Part shown: one piece after another, positions 9,042-17,050 of the stretch | Layout of the letters: each line of letters begins with the position of its first letter | How positions within the stretch are numbered: the stretch's first letter is position 1 | NCBI GenBank assembly: GCA_944389075.1 | Contig: CALXLA010000051.1 | Span: forward strand, 22,596-86,595 | Length of the DNA: 64,000 bases | From: an uncultured Spirochaetaceae bacterium | GTDB taxonomy: Bacteria; Spirochaetota; Spirochaetia; Sphaerochaetales; Sphaerochaetaceae | Direction: 5' to 3' | Notes under the pieces: generated by a model | What the model saw: the letters and a program-made list of their open reading frames with translations, nothing else | What the model was told of the DNA's origin: nothing | Database searches by the model: none | Translations under genes and position numbers: made by a program

Positions 9042-10099
9042 GAGTGACGGCGGATCCACTCCTCATCGCTTTCCGAAAGCTCTGTGCTGACATCATCTGA
9101 GTCTTCCTTTTCTTCCTCATCTTCGTAGGAGATTGAGGCAGGCTCTTCAAGCTCAAGTCCATTATGGGTCTTCTCCATCTCATGGCATGGCTCGTCAGCT
9201 TTTTCCCATTCAGGTACTTTCCCGTTTATGAATGAGAGAGTATCGCTGAATATCGCATTGACCGCAGGCATGATCTGCCAGTCATCATCCACAGCAGCGC
9301 CAAGTCTTGTGACATCATCCCTTGAATAGATTGATGTGATATGGAACACAGTTTCCCTGGCCTTTGAAAGGGCATCCTGCGCTTTCTCCCTTTCGCCATA
9401 GTAGAGATAGACCATCGCAAGATGGATATATGGATCTGCGAATGCAGGCGTTGCCTTCTCAAGAAGATCTGTGAGAAGCGAGCCAGCTGCCTTGTAGTTT
9501 CCTTCGAGGATATATGAGACAGCACGGAAATCAGCAAGGGCAGGGGAGTCCGGATCTATTGCAAGGCCTTCCTTCAGGTTTTCCCTGAACTTCTTCACAT
9601 CACCGGTGCCAAGATAGTATGTGCAGAGATTGACATAGACATTCCTGTCCTTTCTTCCTTCTCCTTCCTTTGCGCTTTCACAAAGAGCGATTGCCTTTTC
9701 CGGATCTTTGCTGAACCAGTAGTATATGGACAGTACGGTCTTCGCCTCAGCCGCACGTTTTTCGTTGCTACCTGCCGCTATAGGCTCAAGCGCATCCTTT
9801 GCCTTCACGCTCATACTTGACCTGAGAAGGACGGAGGCTGCGATTATCATATACTGGTCAGGGATCCCTGCGTCGAGCGCCTTCTCGAAGTAGGCTTTCG
9901 TCTTCTCAGGATCACCATTTGACTGGAAGAGCTTCACCGCTTTTGAGAAATACACGTTGCCTCTAGCATTTATGATCAGCAGCACAGCAGCTACTGCAAG
10001 GATCACAAGCGAGATCCAAGCTGGGATCTGCTCATTTGTCATGAGTATCATCGCGATGACAAGAAGAACGATGCCGGGAATGTTTCTGTAACGTTTCAT
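9038..10099 (-). CDS. TPR-repeat membrane protein
   Basis: 353 residues. Two hydrophobic helices occupy residues 6-45, anchoring the protein in the inner membrane. Residues 50-260 form tetratricopeptide-type helix pairs, with recognisable repeats such as AKAYFEKALDAGI-like and PEKAIALCESAKEGE segments. The C-terminal 80 residues are acidic (runs of E, D and S). Such proteins act as scaffolds; no partner can be named. It overlaps the patatin-fusion gene by 4 bp tail to tail. ATG 10099 lacks a ribosome site but has an extended -10 six bases upstream. Confidence 0.8.
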   Translation of the reverse strand: MKRYRNIPGIVLLVIAMILMTNEQIPAWISLVILAVAAVLLIINARGNVYFSKAVKLFQSNGDPEKTKAYFEKALDAGIPDQYMIIAASVLLRSSMSVKAKDALEPIAAGSNEKRAAEAKTVLSIYYWFSKDPEKAIALCESAKEGEGRKDRNVYVNLCTYYLGTGDVKKFRENLKEGLAIDPDSPALADFRAVSYILEGNYKAAGSLLTDLLEKATPAFADPYIHLAMVYLYYGEREKAQDALSKARETVFHITSIYSRDDVTRLGAAVDDDWQIMPAVNAIFSDTLSFINGKVPEWEKADEPCHEMEKTHNGLELEEPASISYEDEEEKEDSDDVSTELSESDEEWIRRHS

Positions 10100-10105
10100 A
10101 AAGCG

Positions 10106-10114
10106 ATGTTACCA
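10106..10114 (-). promoter_or_regulatory. Extended -10 TGGTAACAT, leaderless-type
   Basis: Minus-strand TGG-TAACAT ends 6 nt before the TPR-protein ATG at 10099. It sits back to back with the queH promoter in a 64-bp intergenic gap. Confidence 0.45.
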
Positions 10115-10148
10115 TGAAAGGGTGGGCAATGAAATACTTTGCCTTTTG

Positions 10149-10157
10149 TGATAGAAT
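10149..10157 (+). promoter_or_regulatory. Extended -10 TGATAGAAT, leaderless-type
   Basis: TGA-TAGAAT ends 6 nt before the queH ATG at 10164. No Shine-Dalgarno sequence is present between them. Confidence 0.5.
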
Positions 10158-10163
10158 CAGGTC

Positions 10164-10697
10164 ATGGCGGAAAGACTGCTTCTTCATGTCTGCTGCGGAC
10201 CTTGTTCCACATCATCTATAGAAAGACTCCTCGAAGAAGGCTATGAGCCTGTCCTTTTCTTCTCGGATAGCAATATATTCCCATATGAGGAGTTCATGAA
10301 GCGTTATGAGAATCTCATGATTGTCGCTCAGCACTATGGCCTTGAGACGATTCTCGACAGCTGGGATCATGATGAATGGCTTGAATGGATCAAGGGACAC
10401 GAGGATGACAAGGAACACGGTGCGAGATGCTCCCTCTGCTTCCGATTCAATCTCCTGAGGGCAAAGGCAAAGGCCGAAGAGCTGGGGATCCATAAGTTCG
10501 CCACGACTCTGACTGTGTCTCGGTTCAAGTCTTCTAGCACTATATTCTCGCAGGGAGAGGATCTTGAAGGCTTTGAGAAGATCGATTTCAAGAAGAAAGA
10601 TGGCTTCAACAGGTCAATACAGATTTCGAAGGAGCTCGGGCTTTACAGACAGAAGTGGTGTGGCTGCGAGTTCTCTCTGAGGGATAGCGATGCGTAA
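10164..10697 (+). CDS. queH: Epoxyqueuosine reductase QueH
   Basis: 177 residues. The QueH (DUF208) cysteine pattern is complete: HVCCGPCS with Cys 10, 11 and 14 near the start, RCSLCFRFNLL near residue 91, and KWCGCEFS near 166. FATTLTVSRFKSS in between is also diagnostic. QueH reduces epoxyqueuosine to queuosine, the last step of queuosine tRNA modification, using a 4Fe-4S cluster and a second metal. Overlaps the downstream cardiolipin synthase gene by 8 bp. No other queuosine gene lies in the window. Confidence 0.93.
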   Translation: MAERLLLHVCCGPCSTSSIERLLEEGYEPVLFFSDSNIFPYEEFMKRYENLMIVAQHYGLETILDSWDHDEWLEWIKGHEDDKEHGARCSLCFRFNLLRAKAKAEELGIHKFATTLTVSRFKSSSTIFSQGEDLEGFEKIDFKKKDGFNRSIQISKELGLYRQKWCGCEFSLRDSDA

Positions 10698-12207
10698 GGC
10701 ACTGAGATTCTTCACCTCACGTCTTTTCTGGACGGTCCTTGTCATCGTTGTCCAGTTCCTTATCCTTGTCTATGCGGTCTTCTGGGCAAGCTTCCAGGCA
10801 GGCTATATGTATGCGTTCATGACGCTTTCGGTAGTCATGAGCTTCGTGGTTTTCACTCGCAATGAGAAACCTGCATATAAAACTGTATGGATTTTCCTGA
10901 TTGCCGTACTCCCGATTCTAGGCGGTGTGCTCTATGTCCTGATGGCCAATAAGAAACTGGGACGCTTCAGCAGGAAGAGGATCGGTTCGCTGCTTTCTGC
11001 CGTGATGCAGAATCCTCCTGAAAGCAATGCGCTTCCGGTACTTGAAGAGAGCAGGCCTGAATGCGCGAGGATATCATCATTCGTGAAGAATGTGACAACA
11101 TTATCTCCTTGGGTAGATACGTCGTCTGAATATTTCCGCTATGCTGACTCGTTCTTCATGGATCTTCTTGGGGAAATCGGAAAGGCGGAGAAGTTCATAT
11201 TCATAGAGTATTTCATAATAGGTCAGGGCTATTGGTGGGATATGATACTCAGGGAACTTGAGGAGAGGGCAAGAAATGGTGTTGATGTCAGGGTCATCTA
11301 CGATGATATGGGATCGATCAATGTCCTTCCTTCGAATTATGACAGGATCCTCAGGCAGAAGGGAATCAAGGCAATAGCATTCAATAAAGTCAGACTGCAT
11401 ATCAATCCGAGGATGAATTTCAGGGATCACCGCAAGATCTTCTGTATCGATGGCAATATATGCTATACAGGTGGTCTTAATCTTGCAGATGAGTATTCCA
11501 ATGATATCATCCGATTTGGCTACTGGAAGGATAATGCAATCAAGATAAAAGGAGCGGCTGTATGGAACTTCACATGCATGTTCATCGCGATGTGGGATGC
11601 CCTCACAGGAGAGAAGGATGACATTGCTGCCCATGCGCCGACGATAACCGTACCAAGCGATGGCTTTGTGCATCCTTTCGGCGATAATCCATTTGATAGG
11701 ATAACAGTCGGGGAGGATGTGTATATGCAGGTCATATCCTCTGCCAAGCGATATGTATGGATAATGACGCCATATCTCATACTTGATGATGCAATGGTCG
11801 GAACTCTGGGGATCGCCGCGCGTTCCGGAGTTGATGTGAGGATACTTATGCCTCATATCCCAGACAAGAAATCCGTATTCGAGGTATCGAGGTCGAACTA
11901 TCTTCCTTTGCTTGAAGCTGGCGTGAGGATATATGAGTTCCTTCCGGGATTCCTGCATTCGAAGATGTTCCTTGCCGATGACCAGATTGCCGTCATAGGC
12001 ACGACAAACATGGATTACAGGTCTTTCTACCTCCATTTCGAGCTTTCTGTCCTTTTCTATGGCGCAGGCATCATAAAGGACGTTAAGGATGATTTCGAGG
12101 ATACGTTCTCGATGTCTGAGGAGCAGACTGTCGAGAAGTGCCGCAATGTGGGGATCTTCACTAAGATCAAGCGCTACTTCTTCTGCCTTTTCTCATCCGC
12201 ACTCTGA
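10690..12207 (+). CDS. cls: Cardiolipin synthase (phospholipase D family)
   Basis: 505 residues. Two N-terminal membrane helices (about residues 12-32 and 36-75) precede two PLD catalytic domains with intact H-K-D motifs: DHRKIFCIDGNICYTGG near residue 245 and HSKMFLADDQIAVIGTTN near 423. The enzyme condenses phosphatidylglycerol or related lipids to cardiolipin at the inner membrane. Length matches Cls of ClsA type. GAGGG six bases before the ATG is the ribosome site, inside the end of queH, so the two genes are translated from one mRNA. Confidence 0.92.
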   Translation: MRKALRFFTSRLFWTVLVIVVQFLILVYAVFWASFQAGYMYAFMTLSVVMSFVVFTRNEKPAYKTVWIFLIAVLPILGGVLYVLMANKKLGRFSRKRIGSLLSAVMQNPPESNALPVLEESRPECARISSFVKNVTTLSPWVDTSSEYFRYADSFFMDLLGEIGKAEKFIFIEYFIIGQGYWWDMILRELEERARNGVDVRVIYDDMGSINVLPSNYDRILRQKGIKAIAFNKVRLHINPRMNFRDHRKIFCIDGNICYTGGLNLADEYSNDIIRFGYWKDNAIKIKGAAVWNFTCMFIAMWDALTGEKDDIAAHAPTITVPSDGFVHPFGDNPFDRITVGEDVYMQVISSAKRYVWIMTPYLILDDAMVGTLGIAARSGVDVRILMPHIPDKKSVFEVSRSNYLPLLEAGVRIYEFLPGFLHSKMFLADDQIAVIGTTNMDYRSFYLHFELSVLFYGAGIIKDVKDDFEDTFSMSEEQTVEKCRNVGIFTKIKRYFFCLFSSAL

Positions 12208-12232
12208 GCTTGACGGATGAAAAAGCGGATTG

Positions 12233-12238
12233 TACTCT
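12233..12238 (+). promoter_or_regulatory. -10 element TACTCT, leaderless-type
   Basis: TACTCT ends 7 nt before ATG 12246 of the TrpR-like gene, which lacks a ribosome site. This supports ATG 12246 over the in-frame TTG at 12210. Confidence 0.35.
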
Positions 12239-12245
12239 TTCCAAT

Positions 12246-12587
12246 ATGGATACTGTAGATAGAAAAAACAAGGATGTGCCTGTAGATAGAGAGAAGGAAG
12301 CACGGGATGCTGCCGATGAGATAATCAGGGTCATTACGAAGATAGGTGATGAGGCAGAGATGCGACTTCTGCTTGATGATCTCCTTACGGAATCGGAACT
12401 TAAGGATATCGTTCAGAGATGGCTTCTTACGCGTGATGTCTTCCTTGGCAAGCCACAGCGCGAGATTGCCGCTGAAAGACGCATGTCGCTTTGCAAGATA
12501 ACAAGAGGCAGCCGCATCCTCAAGAAGAAGAACGGGTTCCTGAAGCGTTATTTCATAGAGCTCTATGATGATCATACTCATATCTGA
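12246..12587 (+). CDS. YerC/YecD family TrpR-related regulator
   Basis: 113 residues. Residues 35-100 match the Trp-repressor superfamily: LLDDLLTESELKDIVQRW, then a helix-turn-helix in GKPQREIAAERRMSLCKITRG. YerC-type proteins are small helical DNA-binding proteins, but tryptophan-binding residues need not be conserved and the target is unknown. An upstream in-frame TTG at 12210 would add 12 residues; ATG 12246 is preferred. Cotranscription with the cardiolipin synthase gene is also possible, since the gap is 38 bp. Confidence 0.85.
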   Translation: MDTVDRKNKDVPVDREKEARDAADEIIRVITKIGDEAEMRLLLDDLLTESELKDIVQRWLLTRDVFLGKPQREIAAERRMSLCKITRGSRILKKKNGFLKRYFIELYDDHTHI

Positions 12588-12598
12588 TTAAGGTATTG

Positions 12599-12619
12599 TT
12601 AATGCCGCATTAAATTTTT
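12599..12619 (+). terminator. AT-rich palindrome plus T-run: terminator or LacI operator
   Basis: TTAATGC-C-GCATTAA (12599-12613) is a perfect inverted repeat followed by ATTTTT. It could terminate the TrpR-like gene. It also lies 27 bp upstream of the LacI -35 element and has the symmetry of a LacI-family operator, so autoregulation is an alternative. Confidence 0.45.
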
Positions 12620-12639
12620 ACTGAATTTTACCAAAACAT

Positions 12640-12668
12640 TTGACAGTGATGTCCTTCTGTTGTCTAAT
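12640..12668 (+). promoter_or_regulatory. Promoter TTGACA-17-TCTAAT, leaderless-type
   Basis: A consensus -35 TTGACA (12640-12645), 17-bp spacer and TCTAAT (12663-12668) end 7 nt before the LacI ATG at 12676. This is the best sigma70-type promoter of the window and leaves no room for a leader. Confidence 0.65.
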
Positions 12669-12675
12669 GTGCCTG

Positions 12676-13578
12676 ATGGCAGGTATAAGGGACATTGCTG
12701 AGAAGTGTGGCGTATCAGCTGGTGCCGTTTCACGGATACTGAATGGCGACCCATCTTTTTCCGTCACGCAACAGGTCCGTGAAGCTGTTGAGAAGGAAGC
12801 CGAACGTCTTGGATATAAGACACCGAGACAGCGAAGAAATGATAATCCGCATATAATCCTCATGCTCGCTCCAATTGACAAGCCTGGGTTTGAGTCAGAG
12901 CTTTTCTCGATGCTGCAGCCGATGGCAAGACAGGCAGGCTTCGAATTGTCGCTGGCTGATTGTCATGGCAGAGCTGACGGACTTATCGCACTGGGGGAGT
13001 TCACGCCGGAGGAGATCGGGTGTTTCCAGAGCATGGCGGAACATCTGCTTTTCATAAATAACCTTGGTTTTGATTTCTCTTATGATTCAATAAAAGTCGA
13101 TTACCGCTATGCAGAGGAACAGGTGATTGATTTCTTCCTTTCAAAAGGAATAAGACGCATCGGCTATGCTGGAGGGACTTTCCGCAGGAGCGGAGTCACG
13201 ATAGGCAGGAGACGCTTTGAGGCATTTACGTCCATGCTTTCGGAGAAAGGACTTCTCAATGAGGACTGGGTGTTCTCCGGCAATATGGATGCCTCATCAG
13301 GCTATGATGGGATAATGGCGATGACGGAAGTCCCCGATGGCATTCTTATTTCAGATCCTGAGACTGCGGAAGGTGTACACAGGGCGCTCCGGGAAAGAAA
13401 ATCGGATGCTATTGCCATCACATACAACAATTTCTTTCCGGTAAGCGGAACAGAACTGAGGATCTTTACGCCTGATGTCTGGCATACGGCTTTCAGGCTG
13501 ATATCTGAAAAGATAAAAGGCGAGAGGGAGCAGAATCAATGCGTATTCTGTCCAGCACGTCTTTTGGAAAATACTTGA
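12676..13578 (+). CDS. LacI family transcriptional regulator
   Basis: 300 residues from ATG 12676; the reading frame is open further upstream but the helix-turn-helix AGIRDIAEKCGVSAGAVSRILNG must be N-terminal. The hinge helix segment VREAVEKEAERLGY follows, then a periplasmic-binding-protein-like effector domain with YAGGTFRRSG near residue 160 and the GILISDPETAEGVH segment near 220. First gene of the phosphonate-type transporter operon, 16 bp before the binding-protein gene, so it probably autoregulates and controls that operon. The effector ligand is unknown. Confidence 0.9.
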   Translation: MAGIRDIAEKCGVSAGAVSRILNGDPSFSVTQQVREAVEKEAERLGYKTPRQRRNDNPHIILMLAPIDKPGFESELFSMLQPMARQAGFELSLADCHGRADGLIALGEFTPEEIGCFQSMAEHLLFINNLGFDFSYDSIKVDYRYAEEQVIDFFLSKGIRRIGYAGGTFRRSGVTIGRRRFEAFTSMLSEKGLLNEDWVFSGNMDASSGYDGIMAMTEVPDGILISDPETAEGVHRALRERKSDAIAITYNNFFPVSGTELRIFTPDVWHTAFRLISEKIKGEREQNQCVFCPARLLENT

Positions 13579-13594
13579 GAAGGAGAACGAAGTT

Positions 13595-14635
13595 ATGAAA
13601 AAGGCTTTGCTTGTACTTGCTGTAGCGCTCATTTCGCTCAGCTTGTTCGCACAAGGGGGACAGGAATCCGCTTCCCAGAATGGGAATACTGTAATCCGCA
13701 ATCTGAACATCATGTATGTGCCTTCGCGCGAACCAAGTGAGATCATCATGGTGACAGAGCCTCTGAAGGACATACTGACACAGGAACTTGCGACTCTTGG
13801 CTACGATGTCCAGAATGTCAATATCTCTGTTGGCACGAACTATGAGGCTGTCGGTATCGCTCTCTCTGCAGGTACTGCTGATATCGCAGTGGGAATGCCA
13901 GCGAATACATACATCCTTTATGAAGATGGCTGTGACGTCATACTTACTGCAACGCGCGATGGTCTTACTGTCGATAGCGATGATCCACGCGACTGGAACA
14001 GCAATGAGCCTATCGGAGCAAGCACGGAACAGGCTGTGGGATACAGGGCCCTCATAATCGCAGGTCCATCGGCAAAGGGGCAGGAGCTTGCGGCAAAGGT
14101 CAATAACGGCGAGGCCCTGACATGGGAAGACCTTGATTCGGCAAACTGGGCTGTCATGAGCTCGACAAGCTCTGCAGGATATGTCTATCCGACAATCTGG
14201 CTCATGAACAACTATGATGGCAGGACGATCGGAGATCTCCAGCATACTGTCCAGGTTGATTCCTATCCGTCCGCATTCGCGCGCCTTGCTTCTGGTCAGG
14301 TTGATGTCCTTTGCACATTCGCGGATGCAAGAAGGGACTATGAGGAAGATTGGACAACCACATTCGGGCGTACTGAGGATATCTGGACAGAGACAGATCT
14401 CATTGGCGTTACTCCTATGATCTACAACGATACAGTCTGTGTGTCCAAGACAAGCAGGACAATCACGCCTGAATTCGTATCTGCGCTTCAGACAGCTTTC
14501 ATGAACCTGAACAAGACAGAGGAAGGCAGGAATATCATAGCGATCTACAGCCACACCGGATATCTCCCGGCAACATCTGCTGATTACGACAATGAGAGGG
14601 TTGCCCAGGAGATCATGAGGAACTCAGGAATCTGA
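13595..14635 (+). CDS. phnD: Phosphate/phosphite/phosphonate-type ABC transporter substrate-binding protein
   Basis: 346 residues. The signal peptide ends LFAQGGQES, the G/Q/E/S-rich junction common in spirochaetal binding proteins, without a lipobox Cys. The mature part is of PhnD type: LNIMYVPSREPSEI near residue 38, NVNISVGTNYEAVGIALSAGTADIAVGMP near 70-98, and DVLCTFADARRDYEEDW near 235. It binds an oxyanion-containing ligand in the periplasm and delivers it to the permeases that follow. AAGGAG before the ATG is a clear ribosome site. The ligand could be phosphonate, phosphite, phosphate or a phosphate ester; none is proven. Confidence 0.9.
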   Translation: MKKALLVLAVALISLSLFAQGGQESASQNGNTVIRNLNIMYVPSREPSEIIMVTEPLKDILTQELATLGYDVQNVNISVGTNYEAVGIALSAGTADIAVGMPANTYILYEDGCDVILTATRDGLTVDSDDPRDWNSNEPIGASTEQAVGYRALIIAGPSAKGQELAAKVNNGEALTWEDLDSANWAVMSSTSSAGYVYPTIWLMNNYDGRTIGDLQHTVQVDSYPSAFARLASGQVDVLCTFADARRDYEEDWTTTFGRTEDIWTETDLIGVTPMIYNDTVCVSKTSRTITPEFVSALQTAFMNLNKTEEGRNIIAIYSHTGYLPATSADYDNERVAQEIMRNSGI

Positions 14636-14643
14636 TTATACCA

Positions 14644-14671
14644 GGAGAGGGGATTTCCCCTCTCCGCTTTT
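14644..14671 (+). terminator. Strong hairpin between binding-protein and ATPase genes
   Basis: GGAGAGGGGA (14644-14653) and TCCCCTCTCC (14656-14665) form a 10-bp perfect stem followed by GCTTTT. It is probably an intercistronic attenuator or 3'-end stabiliser that gives the binding protein more mRNA than the membrane components. Confidence 0.7.
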
Positions 14672-14677
14672 GCAGAG

Positions 14678-15430
14678 ATGATAATTTTCAAAGACGTTAC
14701 AAAAATATACCCGAATGGGACTGTTGGCCTTAAGAATGTCAATCTTGACATCAGGGATGGCGAAGCTGTCGCTGTCATTGGGCTTTCAGGAGCTGGTAAG
14801 TCGACACTGATCAGGGCCATAAACAAGATGCATCCTATTTCATCAGGGACAATCACTGTCGATGGCACTGATGTCAATTCGCTTTCAGGAAAGGATCTGA
14901 GGATGCTGAGGCGTCGGATCGGAATGATCTTCCAGTCCTTCAATCTTGTCACCCGCACAACTGTGATCCGCAATGTACTGACAGCATTTGTTCCGGACCT
15001 CCCTGTCTGGAGGCGTGTTCTTGGCGTATTTCCGAAAGAAGACAAGCTGAAGGCTCTTGAGGCGCTCGATAAGGTCGGCATCCTTGAGAAGGCCTATACC
15101 AGGGTTGATCAGCTTTCAGGCGGCCAGCAGCAGAGAGTCGCGCTTGCGCGCACACTTGCTCAGAATCCATCGATAATACTTGCTGATGAGCCTGTCGCCG
15201 CACTCGATCCGGTTACTGCCAAGGCTGTCATGGATGATTTCAGGAACATAAACAGGAACATGGGGATAACGGTAATCATCAACATACATCATGTTGAGCT
15301 CGCGCTTGAGTACTGCGACAGGGTAATAGGCGTGAGAGCCGGACAGGTAGTGTTCGATGGCCCGGCATCATCTGTCAATGCTGCTGTCCTTTCCTCCATC
15401 TATGGTGATGAAGCCAATGAAGCAGAATAG
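14678..15430 (+). CDS. phnC: Phosphonate-type ABC transporter ATP-binding protein
   Basis: 250 residues of PhnC type. Walker A GLSGAGKST near residue 35, Q-loop in MIFQSFNLVTRTTV near 86, signature LSGGQQQRVALARTLAQ near 146, Walker B IILADEPVAALDP near 166 and switch His in INIHHVELAL near 200. It energises the two permeases encoded downstream. The PhnE gene overlaps its 3' end by about 20 bp. Confidence 0.93.
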   Translation: MIIFKDVTKIYPNGTVGLKNVNLDIRDGEAVAVIGLSGAGKSTLIRAINKMHPISSGTITVDGTDVNSLSGKDLRMLRRRIGMIFQSFNLVTRTTVIRNVLTAFVPDLPVWRRVLGVFPKEDKLKALEALDKVGILEKAYTRVDQLSGGQQQRVALARTLAQNPSIILADEPVAALDPVTAKAVMDDFRNINRNMGITVIINIHHVELALEYCDRVIGVRAGQVVFDGPASSVNAAVLSSIYGDEANEAE

Positions 15431-16223
15431 GAAAGTATTCGTTCTTGCCAATGGCAAGACTGTGATAGAAAAGCGTTCCAAGGCACCTCTTGTAGCTGTG
15501 TTGCTTATCATTGCAGCGGTTGTTTCCGGTAAGGTGACAGGTTTTGATTTCTATGTCCTTGTGACAAGAATCAGTTACTTCTTCGTGATGATCGGAGATA
15601 TGTTCCCTCCTGACTGGGGCTACATGAGTGCTGTCTGGACTCCGCTTCTTGATACGATAAAGATGAGTCTTCTTGGCTCAGCCATAGGCGCGCTTCTCTG
15701 CATACCTGCGGCTATGCTCGCAAGCTCCAATCTCGTAAAGGCAAAGGCTGTCACGGCTTTCTTCAAGTTCTTCTTCTCTGTTGTGAGGACACTTCCGACG
15801 CTTGTTGTCGCTCTCATTGCGACATATGTCTTCGGTCTGGGAACGCTTGCAGGAACTGTAGCTATTGCTGTATTCACATTCGCATACTGCGGAAAGATCC
15901 TGTATGAGCAGATAGAGACTGTGGATATGGGAGCCCATGAAGCTCTTGAGGCGCTTGGCATGGGAAGGCTTTCAGCGATAAGGCATTCTGTCTGGCCACA
16001 GGTCCTGCCGTCATTTCTTTCCACAGTGCTTTTCTGCTTTGAGGGAAATGTCAGATATGCATCGATTCTGGGCTATGTAGGAGCCGGAGGCCTTGGGATA
16101 ATTCTGAATGAGAAAATCGGATGGCGTGAGTATCCGAGAGTAGGAATGATACTCATTGCGCTGTTCATCGCTGTTGTTGCAATAGAATCACTGAGCTCAT
16201 GGCTCAGGAAGAAACTGACGTGA
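15408..16223 (+). CDS. phnE: Phosphonate-type ABC transporter permease 1
   Basis: About 271 residues with six hydrophobic segments. The permease coupling loop GAHEALEALGMGRLSAIRHSVWPQVLPSF lies near residue 185, and RTLPTLVVALI near 127 is typical of PhnE. Start choice is uncertain: ATG 15402, 15408 and 15417 are in frame and all lie inside the end of the ATPase gene. Pairs with the second permease to form the membrane channel. Confidence 0.9.
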   Translation: MKPMKQNRKVFVLANGKTVIEKRSKAPLVAVLLIIAAVVSGKVTGFDFYVLVTRISYFFVMIGDMFPPDWGYMSAVWTPLLDTIKMSLLGSAIGALLCIPAAMLASSNLVKAKAVTAFFKFFFSVVRTLPTLVVALIATYVFGLGTLAGTVAIAVFTFAYCGKILYEQIETVDMGAHEALEALGMGRLSAIRHSVWPQVLPSFLSTVLFCFEGNVRYASILGYVGAGGLGIILNEKIGWREYPRVGMILIALFIAVVAIESLSSWLRKKLT

Positions 16224-16230
16224 GGTGTTC

Positions 16231-17049
16231 ATGGATGATATAAAGCTGACTCCGGCAGAGACGCTCTCGAAGGAGCCAAGGAGATGGATCGCCACTTTGC
16301 TTGCAGTTCTTGCTGCTGTCATTCTGGCTGCATGGTCTTCCAGTGCGCTTGAGTCAAACTCAACAGGGGGAGCTGGCCTTTCCGTTGCAAAGGGCATCAT
16401 CCTTGGAATCCTGCATCCCACAACTGATATACTGTTCACTCTTGGACAGAATGGCATTCCTTATCTTCTCCTTGAGACGATGTGCATCGCATTCCTTGGC
16501 ACGCTCGTGGGTGCTGTCATCTCGATTCCTTTCGCATTCCTCGGTGCAGGTAATATAGTTTCAAAGCCTGTAGCGGTGGTCTTCCGCGTCATAGTGATGG
16601 CAATACGCACCGTCCCGTCATTCGTATATGGCCTCATGTTCATCATGGTGACAGGGCCTGGCGCCTTTGCAGGTCTTCTCACGATGTCTGTATGCTCAGT
16701 CGGGATGCTTTCCAAGATGTTCATCGAGACAATCGAGGATCTTGATAAGGGAATTCTTGAATCGCTTTCCGCGTCTGGCTGCAATCTGTTCGACAAGATT
16801 CGCTATGGGATAATCCCCCAGCTTATGCCATCTTTCGCATCCACACTGATATACAGATTCGATATGAATCTGAGAGATGCGACAGTCCTTGGCATCGTAG
16901 GTGCCGGCGGTATAGGCGCGCCATTGATCTTCGCTATGAACTCATACAGATGGAACGATGTAGGCGCGATCCTCCTCGGGCTTGTCGTGCTTGTCCTTCT
17001 TGTTGAATGGTTCTCATCGAAGCTAAGGACAAAGCTCATGAGAGGTTAG
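16231..17049 (+). CDS. phnE: Phosphonate-type ABC transporter permease 2
   Basis: 272 residues with six hydrophobic segments and the PhnE pattern: RTVPSFVYGLMFIMVTGPGAFAG near residue 127 and ILESLSASGCNLFDKIRYGIIPQLMPSF near 173. A GTG at 16225 is an alternative start; GAGGTG precedes ATG 16231. Two non-identical PhnE permeases, rather than one used twice, suggests a heterodimeric channel. The downstream nucleotidase gene begins one base after the stop. Confidence 0.9.
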   Translation: MDDIKLTPAETLSKEPRRWIATLLAVLAAVILAAWSSSALESNSTGGAGLSVAKGIILGILHPTTDILFTLGQNGIPYLLLETMCIAFLGTLVGAVISIPFAFLGAGNIVSKPVAVVFRVIVMAIRTVPSFVYGLMFIMVTGPGAFAGLLTMSVCSVGMLSKMFIETIEDLDKGILESLSASGCNLFDKIRYGIIPQLMPSFASTLIYRFDMNLRDATVLGIVGAGGIGAPLIFAMNSYRWNDVGAILLGLVVLVLLVEWFSSKLRTKLMRG

Positions 17050-17050
17050 C

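Noticed and set aside
11101..12036. 311-codon open frame antisense to cardiolipin synthase
   Set aside because: No ribosome site or family motifs; both HKD motifs of the plus-strand enzyme lie in this stretch.
12210..12245. TTG start for the TrpR-like gene
   Set aside because: ATG 12246 has a -10 at leaderless distance, and the extra 12 residues lie outside the domain.
13493..14554. 353-codon open frame on the minus strand, antisense to the phosphonate SBP gene
   Set aside because: The plus frame encodes a complete PhnD-type protein with signal peptide and ribosome site; the antisense translation is Cys- and Arg-rich without motifs.
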